Assembly (NCBI RefSeq): GCF_000767465.1
Contig: NZ_CP009291.1
Location: 496,001 to 560,000, forward strand
DNA length: 64,000 nucleotides
Direction of reading: 5' to 3'
Origin: Novosphingobium pentaromativorans US6-1
GTDB lineage: Bacteria; Pseudomonadota; Alphaproteobacteria; Sphingomonadales; Sphingomonadaceae
This document shows, in pieces, positions 57,362-64,000 of this stretch (its first letter is position 1; each line of letters starts with the position of its first letter). Position numbers and translations under genes: made by a program. Below the pieces are notes generated by a model. That model saw only the letters and a program-made list of their open reading frames with translations. It searched no databases and had not been told where the DNA came from.

Positions 57362-58495
57362 GTGCCACAGAGCCAGCGGATCGCGGTCCTCAAAGAGACC
57401 GCGAAGGAGGAGACGCGTGTCTCGGCATCGCCCGAGACCGTTAAAAAGCTCGTGGCTCTCGGCGCCGAAGTGGCGGTCGAGTCCGGTGCGGGCGCTGTGG
57501 CCAGTTTTTCCGACGAGGAGTACAGGAATGCCGGGGCGCAAGTCGGCCCGGCATCTGAAGTGCTGTCCGGCGCGGACATCATTTTCGGTGTCCAGGGCCC
57601 CGAACCGGCTGCGCTTTCGGGCGTCAAGCTGGGCGCATGGGTCGTTGCCATCATGGATCCGTTCGGTCAGCGCGAGCGTATCGAGGCCTATGCAGCGGCA
57701 GGACTCGAAGCGCTGTCGATGGAATTCATGCCGCGCATTACCCGCGCGCAGTCGATGGACGTCCTGTCCTCGCAGTCGAACCTCGCCGGGTACAAGGCGG
57801 TGATTGCCGCTGCCGATACCTACGGCCGCGCGTTCCCGATGATGATGACGGCAGCCGGCACGGTCAGCGCAGCCAAGGTCTTCATCATGGGCGTGGGCGT
57901 TGCCGGACTGCAGGCGATCGCCACCGCGCGTCGTCTCGGCGCGCAGGTTTCGGCAACCGACGTGCGTGCGGCGACCAGGGAGCAGATCATGTCGCTGGGG
58001 GCCAAGCCGATCTTCGTCGAGAACGTCGCCGGGATCGAGGGCGAGGGCACCGGCGGCTATGCTACCGAGATGTCGGAGGAATACCAGAAGGCGCAGGCCG
58101 AGCTGGTATCCGGCCACATCGCCAAGCAGGATATCGTCGTGACGACCGCGCTCATCCCGGGACGGGCCGCGCCGCGGCTGATTACCGATGCGCAGATCGC
58201 GACGATGAAGCCGGGCAGCGTCATCTTCGACCTCGCCGTCGCGCAAGGCGGCAACGTCGAGGGTTCGGTGCCCGATCAGATCGTCGAAAAGCATGGCGTG
58301 AAGATCATGGGCTATTCCAATACGCCCGCGCACCTGCCTGCCGATGCCTCCGCGCTCTACGCCCGCAACCTGTTCAATTTCCTCTCGGCCTTCTGGGACA
58401 AGGAGCAGGGACGGCCCGTGCTCGACGAGGAAATCGGCGACGCGATCCGCCTGACGCAGGGTGGCAAGGTCGTCAATCCACGCCTACTGGCCTGA
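57362..58495 (+). CDS. pntAA: NAD(P) transhydrogenase subunit alpha, part 1
   Basis: The NAD(H)-binding dI domain of proton-translocating transhydrogenase: IAVLKETAKEETRVSASPETV near the start, RAQSMDVLSSQSNLAGYKAV, and Rossmann GVGVAGLQAIATARRLGAQV. 377 residues; starts at GTG 57362. In alphaproteobacteria PntA is split into soluble (here) and membrane parts, as seen downstream. The operon makes NADPH using the proton gradient. Confidence 0.94.
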   Translation: MPQSQRIAVLKETAKEETRVSASPETVKKLVALGAEVAVESGAGAVASFSDEEYRNAGAQVGPASEVLSGADIIFGVQGPEPAALSGVKLGAWVVAIMDPFGQRERIEAYAAAGLEALSMEFMPRITRAQSMDVLSSQSNLAGYKAVIAAADTYGRAFPMMMTAAGTVSAAKVFIMGVGVAGLQAIATARRLGAQVSATDVRAATREQIMSLGAKPIFVENVAGIEGEGTGGYATEMSEEYQKAQAELVSGHIAKQDIVVTTALIPGRAAPRLITDAQIATMKPGSVIFDLAVAQGGNVEGSVPDQIVEKHGVKIMGYSNTPAHLPADASALYARNLFNFLSAFWDKEQGRPVLDEEIGDAIRLTQGGKVVNPRLLA

Positions 58496-58509
58496 GGAGG
58501 GCCACGACG

Positions 58510-58815
58510 ATGGACTTCATTTCGATCCTTTCGATCTTCGTAATGGCCTGCTTCGTGGGTTACTACGTCGTCTGGTCGGTTACCCCGGCCCTGCATACGC
58601 CGCTGATGGCGGTGACCAATGCCATTTCCTCCGTGATCGTCGTCGGCGCGCTGGTCGCCAGCGCCGCCGCGGGAAGCCCGCTGGCCAAGTGGCTGGGTCT
58701 GGGCGCGGTCGTGCTTGCCAGCGTCAATATCTTCGGTGGCTTCGCTGTGACTGAACGCATGCTGGCCATGTACAAGAAGAAGGACAAGCCGGCAGCAAAG
58801 GGGGATAGCAAGTAA
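58510..58815 (+). CDS. pntAB: NAD(P) transhydrogenase subunit alpha, part 2 (membrane)
   Basis: A 101-residue, mostly membrane protein (ILSIFVMACFVGYYVVWSVTP, SSVIVVGALVASAAAGSP, GLGAVVLASVNIFGGFAVT) with a basic tail, the dII segment of split PntA. Starts ATG 58510, 14 bp after pntAA; its stop shares one base with pntB (TAATG). Confidence 0.94.
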   Translation: MDFISILSIFVMACFVGYYVVWSVTPALHTPLMAVTNAISSVIVVGALVASAAAGSPLAKWLGLGAVVLASVNIFGGFAVTERMLAMYKKKDKPAAKGDSK

Positions 58816-60239
58816 TGGAAGCCCATGCGGTAAACCCGTGGGTGGCCGTCGCCTATCTCGTTGCAGGCGTCTGCTTCATCCTGGCCCTTCGCGGGCTTTC
58901 CTCGCCGGCAACGTCCCGCCGGGGCAATCGCTATGGCATGTTCGGCATGCTCATCGCCGTCGTCACGACGCTGATGACGCACGATATCGCCAGCCTGCCC
59001 GAGATCGTGGGCGCCATTGTCATTGGCGGCGGCGTCGGCTTCGTCATTGCCCGGCGCATCCAGATGACGGCGATGCCGCAGCTCGTTGCGGCGTTCCACT
59101 CGCTTGTCGGCCTGGCCGCCGTGCTCGTGGCCGTGGCGGCTTTCCTCAACCCGGGCGCTTTCGACATTCTCGGCGATGACGGCAATATCCTGACCGTCAG
59201 CCGCATCGAGATGGCGCTGGGCGCTGCCATCGGCGCGATCACCTTCTCCGGTTCGGTGATCGCCTTTGCCAAGCTCAACGGGAACATGTCGGGCGCGCCG
59301 ATCATGCTGCCCGCTCGTCATGTCATCAATCTGGGCACGCTGGTGCTCATCCTCGTGCTGACGGCGCTGTTCACCAACTCCGGGCAGGCAGGCCCGGGCG
59401 AGAACGTGCTGTTCTGGATCGTCGTTGCCCTGTCGTTCGCGATCGGCTTCCTGCTGATCATCCCGATCGGCGGCGCGGACATGCCGGTGGTAGTTTCGAT
59501 GCTCAACTCGTACTCGGGCTGGGCCGCGGCGGCGATGGGCTTCACGCTGCACAACACCGCGATGATCATCACCGGTGCGCTCGTGGGTTCCTCGGGTGCG
59601 ATCCTCTCCTACATCATGTGCAAGGCGATGAACCGCAGCTTCATCTCGGTGATCGCAGGCGGCTTCGGTGCCGATACCGGCGGCGCGGGAGAGGGCGGCG
59701 CCAAGGAGCAGCGTCCGTGGAAACGCGGCTCGGCCGAGGACGCGGCCTTCCTGATGAAGGAAGCCGAGAACGTCATCATCATCCCGGGTTACGGCATGGC
59801 CGTGGCCCAGGCCCAGCATGCCCTGCGCGAGATGGGCGACCTGCTCAAGGAACATGGCGTCAACGTGAAGTACGCGATTCACCCGGTTGCCGGGCGCATG
59901 CCGGGCCACATGAACGTCCTGCTTGCCGAAGCCAGCGTCCCTTACGATGAGGTTTTCGAACTCGAGGACATCAACAGCGAGTTCGCGCAGGCCGACGTGG
60001 CCTTCATCATCGGCGCCAACGACGTCGTCAATCCGGCGGCCAAGACCGACAAGTCCTCGCCGATCTACGGCATGCCGGTGTTCGACGTCGACAAGGCCAA
60101 GACGATCTTCTTCATCAAGCGCTCGATGGGCGGACAGGGCTATGCGGGCGTCGACAACGACGTCTTCTACATGGACCAGACCATGATGCTGCTCGCCGAC
60201 GCGAAGAAGATGGTCGAAGAGATCGTCAAGGCCCTCTAG
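58815..60239 (+). CDS. pntB: NAD(P) transhydrogenase subunit beta
   Basis: PntB provides most of the proton channel and the NADP(H)-binding dIII domain. Eight or nine membrane helices, then the soluble domain with VIIIPGYGMAVAQAQHALREM, YAIHPVAGRMPGHMNVLLAEA and VAFIIGANDVVNPAAKTD. 474 residues. TAATG overlap with pntAB. Full-length and intact. Confidence 0.96.
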   Translation: MEAHAVNPWVAVAYLVAGVCFILALRGLSSPATSRRGNRYGMFGMLIAVVTTLMTHDIASLPEIVGAIVIGGGVGFVIARRIQMTAMPQLVAAFHSLVGLAAVLVAVAAFLNPGAFDILGDDGNILTVSRIEMALGAAIGAITFSGSVIAFAKLNGNMSGAPIMLPARHVINLGTLVLILVLTALFTNSGQAGPGENVLFWIVVALSFAIGFLLIIPIGGADMPVVVSMLNSYSGWAAAAMGFTLHNTAMIITGALVGSSGAILSYIMCKAMNRSFISVIAGGFGADTGGAGEGGAKEQRPWKRGSAEDAAFLMKEAENVIIIPGYGMAVAQAQHALREMGDLLKEHGVNVKYAIHPVAGRMPGHMNVLLAEASVPYDEVFELEDINSEFAQADVAFIIGANDVVNPAAKTDKSSPIYGMPVFDVDKAKTIFFIKRSMGGQGYAGVDNDVFYMDQTMMLLADAKKMVEEIVKAL

Positions 60240-60255
60240 GCCCGGCTATCCGGTC

Positions 60256-60573
60256 ATGATGAAAATGGTGAAGCGGGCGCTGATGCTCGTCGGCATTCTG
60301 GCCCTGCTGGCAGTGTCCGCTCACCTTTACGCAGGCTGGCGCGTCCGCGCGGCCTTGCTCGACGCAGGGATGTCGGCCCGGGTGTCGACCTGCATGGCCA
60401 GGCGCATGGTCCGGCAACTGAGCTTCGTGCAATTGCTGAAGCTGCAGGCCCTCGAAGGCGACAAGCCGACCCCGGGCGCCTGGCTGCGGGCGCTGCGCGA
60501 GGTGGACGACCCGAAGGTCATTTTGGTCACGACGGCCTCGGCGGCCTTGTGCAAGGTGGGGATTGCTCGCTAG
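60256..60573 (+). CDS. Hypothetical protein with N-terminal membrane anchor
   Basis: 105 residues: one N-terminal helix (ALMLVGILALLAVSAHLYAGW) and a soluble part with two Cys (VSTCMARRMV; ALCKVGIAR). No family recognised. It starts 16 bp after pntB with ATG 60256 or 60265. It might be a periplasmic small protein; the function is unknown. dgt begins 50 bp later in another frame. Confidence 0.6.
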   Translation: MMKMVKRALMLVGILALLAVSAHLYAGWRVRAALLDAGMSARVSTCMARRMVRQLSFVQLLKLQALEGDKPTPGAWLRALREVDDPKVILVTTASAALCKVGIAR

Positions 60574-60623
60574 GGCGGCGCAGACGATCCAGTTCCGACA
60601 GCCGATCCGGGAAAGACCTGCGC

Positions 60624-61784
60624 TTGACCCTAGCCCCCTATGCTTCGAACCCAGCCCGTTCGCGCGGACGCGAATTTCCGATGGAAAATGCCGTGGCCCG
60701 AGGTCCGCGAAGTGCATACCAGCGCGACCGCGACCGGATCATCCATTCGATCGCTTTTCGCCGCCTGCGCTACAAGACCCAGGTCTTCATCGCGCCTGAC
60801 GGGGACCATTACCGGGTTCGCCTGACCCACAGCCTCGAGGTTGCGCAGATCGCACGCGTGATCGCCCGTACGCTCGGCCTCGACGAGGACCTGACCGAGG
60901 CGCTGGCTCTGGCGCATGACATCGGCCATCCGCCTTTCGGCCATGCCGGGGAGGAGGCGCTCGACAGTGCGCTCCACAAGGCCGGCGGCTTCGATCACAA
61001 TGCCCATTGCCTGCGCACGCTGATGCGCATCGACAGCCCCTATTGCGAGCATGACGGGCTCAACCTCACCTGGGAGACGCTCGAAGGGCTGGCCAAGCAC
61101 AATGGACCGGTGACCGCTCCCAACTGGGCCCTGAGCGAACTTGACGCCGCCTATGGGCTGGAACTTGGCACTTACGCCTCGCTGGAGGCCCAGGTCGCCG
61201 CGCTTTCCGACGACATCGCCTATGACAACCACGATATCGACGACGGCCTGCGGGCGGGCTTTCTCGATCTCGACGAACTGCTCGCCCATCCCTTCGTGGC
61301 CGAACACTGGGGCGAAGTCGAAAGGCGCTATCCCGGTGTGCCGCGCGAACGGCAGCTTGCCGAGCTGATCCGCAGCCAGATCGGTTTCATGGTCAACGAC
61401 CTGATTGCGGAGACGCAGCAGCGCCTTGTCGGCGTGGGCAGCGTCGATGAAGTGCGCGGCGCGGATCGCCCGCTCGGCGCCTTCTCGCCCGAACTGGCCG
61501 AGGCCGAGCGTGGCTTCAAGCGCTTCATGTACGACAAGCTCTATTACCATCCCGAGCAGATCGAGACCGCGCGCCGTGCGCGTGCGGTGCTGGCGGAGTT
61601 GTACTCCGCCTATTCGCAGCAGCCGGTGCTGATGGAGGAAAGCTGGATCGATACGATGCCGCGGCACGAGCCCGAGCGCAGTCGTCACATCGCCGACTAC
61701 ATCGCCGGCATGACCGACCGCTACGCGATTACCTGCCACGCGCAGATCTACGGGCGCACGCCTGAGGGGCTGCGCAATGTCTGA
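60624..61784 (+). CDS. dgt: Deoxyguanosinetriphosphate triphosphohydrolase-like protein
   Basis: HD-domain dNTPase: RDRDRIIHSIAFRRLRYKTQVF, THSLEVAQIARVI (first His), ALAHDIGHPPFGHAGE (HD pair), DDIAYDNHDIDDGL (last Asp). It removes triphosphate from dNTPs to balance pools. 386 residues; TTG 60624 is the likely start, with GGAAAG upstream, because no ATG precedes the conserved front suitably. Its end overlaps the next gene by 8 bp. Confidence 0.92.
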   Translation: MTLAPYASNPARSRGREFPMENAVARGPRSAYQRDRDRIIHSIAFRRLRYKTQVFIAPDGDHYRVRLTHSLEVAQIARVIARTLGLDEDLTEALALAHDIGHPPFGHAGEEALDSALHKAGGFDHNAHCLRTLMRIDSPYCEHDGLNLTWETLEGLAKHNGPVTAPNWALSELDAAYGLELGTYASLEAQVAALSDDIAYDNHDIDDGLRAGFLDLDELLAHPFVAEHWGEVERRYPGVPRERQLAELIRSQIGFMVNDLIAETQQRLVGVGSVDEVRGADRPLGAFSPELAEAERGFKRFMYDKLYYHPEQIETARRARAVLAELYSAYSQQPVLMEESWIDTMPRHEPERSRHIADYIAGMTDRYAITCHAQIYGRTPEGLRNV

Positions 61785-62499
61785 CCTGTTCGATGTGCTG
61801 AAACGGGGCGAGGAGCCTTCGCTTCCGGCACATCGCATTTGCCTCGTCGGGGCAAGCGGCCTGATCGGTACGGCGGTCCTGGACGAAAGCGTGGGACGCT
61901 CCGACATGCGCGTCGTCAGCGTCGCCCGCCGCGAATTTGCGCTGCCTCGCGGCGCGCGTACCGAAGTTCTCGTGGGATTGCCGGATGACTGGTCTGCGCT
62001 GATCGGCGCTGCCCGCGCCGATGTGCTCGTCTGCGCACTGGGCACGACGATCAGGGCTGCCGGCAGCCAGGCGGCTTTCCGGGCGGTGGATCACGATCTC
62101 GTCGTCGAAGTTGCGCAGGCGGCGCGCATGGCGGGCATCGAGCACATGATCGCCGTATCGTCAGTCGGCGCCGACCGGGCGAGCCGCAATTTCTACCTGC
62201 GCACCAAGGGAGAGACGGAAGAGGACCTGGGCAAGCTGGGGTTTCGCCGACTCGACATCCTGCGTCCGGGCCTGCTGCGCGGGCCCCGGGCCGAGAAACG
62301 CAAGCTGGAAGGGCTTGGGCAGGCGATCGCGCCGGTGGCAGACCTGCTCGTCATGCACGGCAAGTTGCGCAAGTATCGTTCCGTGCGCGGATCCACCGTG
62401 GCGCGGACCGTTTTTGCGCTGGTGCGGGAAAAGGCGCAGGGCCGCTTCGTCCACGACTATGATTCGATGCAAAGGGCCTTGCGGCGGGCCGGGGAATAA
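61777..62499 (+). CDS. NAD(P)H-binding Rossmann protein (HTATIP2-like)
   Basis: 240 residues with CLVGASGLIGTAVLDES (NAD(P) loop), ADVLVCALGTTIRAAGS, MIAVSSVGADRASRNFYLRTKGETE and LDILRPGLLRGPR, an atypical SDR like HTATIP2/YbjT. The substrate is unknown. ATG 61777 overlaps dgt. Its stop is followed by a GC hairpin and then the glycine riboswitch. Confidence 0.88.
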   Translation: MSDLFDVLKRGEEPSLPAHRICLVGASGLIGTAVLDESVGRSDMRVVSVARREFALPRGARTEVLVGLPDDWSALIGAARADVLVCALGTTIRAAGSQAAFRAVDHDLVVEVAQAARMAGIEHMIAVSSVGADRASRNFYLRTKGETEEDLGKLGFRRLDILRPGLLRGPRAEKRKLEGLGQAIAPVADLLVMHGKLRKYRSVRGSTVARTVFALVREKAQGRFVHDYDSMQRALRRAGE

Positions 62500-62515
62500 T
62501 ACTGCATCGCAGCGT

Positions 62516-62543
62516 GAGGGGCGTTGACTCGCACGTGCCCCTC
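62516..62543 (+). terminator. GC hairpin downstream of the Rossmann gene
   Basis: GAGGGGC (62516-62522) pairs with GCCCCTC (62537-62543). It begins 17 bp after the stop codon and ends about 30 bp before the riboswitch. There is no T-run, so it is a weak terminator candidate that would separate the dgt unit from gcvT. Confidence 0.4.
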
Positions 62544-62571
62544 AATCAAGGGTGATTTCGTCGCTGACAGC

Positions 62572-62793
62572 GCGGGAGAGACCTGCCGATTCGGCCCCCG
62601 AAAGGGATCGGAACGGCAGGCGCCGAAGGAGCAACCGCCCCGGAATCTCTCAGGCAAAAGGACCGCGCCAGTCGATAGTGACGCTCTGGAAAGTGCCCCG
62701 TCCATTTCGGATGTGGCCGCCGAAGGTGTAAGCCCGGATACCCTGCTGCAGGGTGGCCGGGGCAAAGCTCTCAGGCTTCCGTGACAGAGGGGG
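62572..62793 (+). ncRNA. Tandem glycine riboswitch (gcvT leader)
   Basis: Two glycine aptamers are visible. Aptamer 1 (about 62572-62666) has GGGAGAGACC, CGCCGAAGGAGCAA and AATCTCTCAGGCAAAAGGACC. Aptamer 2 (about 62677-62793) has GACGCTCTGG, CGCCGAAGGTGTAAGCC and AAGCTCTCAGGCTTCCGTGACAGAGG. This matches the RF00504-type consensus in tandem form. A GGCACC...GGTGTGCC helix at 62792-62813 may be the expression platform. It controls gcvT, so glycine induces its own breakdown. Confidence 0.95.
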
Positions 62794-62833
62794 CACCTGA
62801 AAACGGTGTGCCATTGCTGTGCGGAGCTATGCC

Positions 62834-63990
62834 TTGAGCGAATTAGTGAATCCCCAAGACGAACAGGACCTCGAGCCGGTCGAGCCCTTGCTGTTGCCGC
62901 TCGACGCGTGGCATCGCGAGAAGGGCGGGCGCATGGTCGAGTTCGCCGGCTACATGATGCCCGTCCAGTACGAAGGGATCATGGCCGAACACCTCTGGAC
63001 CCGCGAGAGCGCCGGACTGTTCGACGTCAGTCACATGGGCCAGCTCTACATTTGCCCCGCCGAAGATGCGCAGGTGGATCTCGACGCGGCGCTTGAAGCA
63101 GCGCTGCCGATCGACCTTTCGACCCTGAAGACAGGATCGGTGCGCTATTCGCTCCTGCTCGACGATGAGGGCGGCATTCTCGACGACCTCATGGTCACCC
63201 GCTGGGAGACGGGCTTCTATCTCGTCGTCAATGGCGCCACCAAGTGGGACGACATCGGTTCCTTGCGCGAACTTCTGCCTGACGAAGTGACGCTCAACCA
63301 CCTCGACGACAGCGCATTGCTGGCGCTGCAGGGACCCAAGGCCTTCGCGGCGCTGGAACGTCACGCCAAGGGCGACACGCCGCTTTCGGCGCTCACCTTC
63401 ATGAAGGGGCCAGCTTCACGCTGGGCGGTGTCGATGCCTGGATCAGCCGTTCCGGCTACACTGGCGAGGACGGTTTCGAGATCTCCATTCCCGGCAAGGA
63501 TGCCGCCCGGGTGGCAGACCTGCTTTGCGGCGAACCGGAAGTGAAACCGATCGGTCTTGGCGCGCGCGATTCCCTGCGTCTCGAAGCAGGGCTGCCGCTC
63601 TACGGCCATGACATGTCGCCCGATCACGGCGCGGTCGAGGCCGGGCTGATCTTCGGCGTCAACAAGCGCCGCCGCAGCGAAGGCGGCTTCCCCGGCGCCG
63701 CGCGCGTCCAGCGCGACCTCGCGCAAGGAACCGCCCGCAAGCGCATTGGCCTGTCCCTCGAAGGCCGACAGGCAGCACGCGAAGGCGCCATGGTCCTTGC
63801 CGGCGATCTCGAAGTCGGCGTGGTGACTTCTGGCGGTTTCTCGCCCTCGCTGCAGCACCCGATCGCCATGGCCTACGTCGATGCGGCCCACGCCGCCGAC
63901 GGTACGGCCCTTTCCATTGAAATCCGAGGCAAGCGGCTCGACGCCAAGGTCGTGCCCATGCCCTTCGTCCAACATCGCTACCATCGCTGA
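62834..63990 (+). pseudogene. gcvT: Glycine cleavage system T protein (aminomethyltransferase), single-base frameshift
   Basis: GcvT moves the aminomethyl group to tetrahydrofolate in glycine cleavage. Seen: LDAWHREKGGRMVEFAGYMMPVQY, GLFDVSHMGQLYI, GILDDLMVTRW, RDSLRLEAGLPLYGHD and ALSIEIRGKRLDAKVVPMPFV. The frame breaks at G-run 63406-63409; adding one G restores FMKGASFTLGGVDAWISRSGYTGEDGFEI. Start TTG 62834 (SELVNPQDE) has GGAG six bases upstream; GTG 62819 is an alternative. GGAG at 63991 likely serves gcvH, beyond the window. Probably an assembly error. Confidence 0.85.
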
Positions 63991-64000
63991 GGAGCTTGCC

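Noticed and set aside
62516..62543. Hairpin as part of the glycine riboswitch
   Set aside because: It lies outside both aptamers, before the first; it more likely belongs to the 3' end of the upstream gene.

Overview
The window is 64 kb of GC-rich, gene-dense bacterial chromosome. It most likely comes from an alphaproteobacterium of the order Sphingomonadales (Novosphingobium/Sphingobium-like). The evidence for this is a CcrM-type GANTC methylase gene, the alphaproteobacterial pckA / chvI-chvG-hprK-rapZ-ptsM-ptsH locus, a two-part PntA beside a 40-residue aa3-oxidase subunit IV, a cobS-type cobaltochelatase gene, a TIGR02281-type aspartic protease gene and a tandem glycine riboswitch ahead of gcvT. 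The genus is my inference; no rRNA is present. I see no IS element, prophage, integrase or CRISPR array. Almost everything is core housekeeping chromosome.

Layout. 1-150: 5' end of an RND efflux adaptor lipoprotein. 385-460: tRNA-Phe. 562-2554 (minus): infA, maf, an RNase E/G-family gene and yacG in one overlapping chain. 2753-7727 (plus): a TonB-dependent receptor with an unusual cysteine-rich duplicated insert, then uvrC. 7745-12422 (minus): a small unknown gene, a cupin-like/GNAT pair and the H+-pyrophosphatase hppA. 12568-15964 (minus): hisG-hisD-nusB-thiL. 16138-17040: bolA and a divergent J-domain gene. 17053-22033: a compact detoxification-like operon (three GSTs, two VOC proteins, DUF1428, SRPBCC and a coupled 25-codon mini-ORF) divergent from an HxlR-type regulator. 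22145-29364: orphan cobS, an oxidoreductase, truA, fmt, recR, def, rmuC and a META-domain protein. 29413-36585: the carbon/envelope control locus (TrmH methylase, HPr, EIIA, RapZ, HPr kinase, ChvG, ChvI, then divergent pckA). 36734-45860: DUF937-like, DUF885, a small membrane protein, a hydrolase, two tandem cysteine desulfurases with a ferredoxin, a DJ-1/PfpI protein and parC. 45900-51363: aspartic protease, cca, NUDIX, DUF1285, GNAT, sugar dehydrogenase and divergent rnhB. 51372-54676: a sulfotransferase, ccrM and folP. 54708-63990: an SDR, an NtrC-like regulator, the pnt operon, dgt, an NAD(P)-binding protein, the glycine riboswitch and gcvT.

Most striking signal. The 287-bp gap upstream of ccrM holds eleven GANTC sites in 153 bp (52144-52296), spaced close to multiples of 10 bp. 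This is the recognition sequence of the enzyme encoded just downstream, so the array looks like a methylation-sensing control element for ccrM.

Sequence quality. Three conserved genes (chvG, the first cysteine desulfurase, gcvT) are each broken by exactly one missing base in a G/C homopolymer and read perfectly once that base is restored. The common pattern points to homopolymer under-calling in the assembly rather than three real pseudogenes. Several start codons appear to be TTG or GTG (fmt, pckA, ferredoxin, dgt, gcvT, hppA, trmH, the receptor), and many neighbouring genes overlap by ATGA or TTGA junctions, implying translational coupling.
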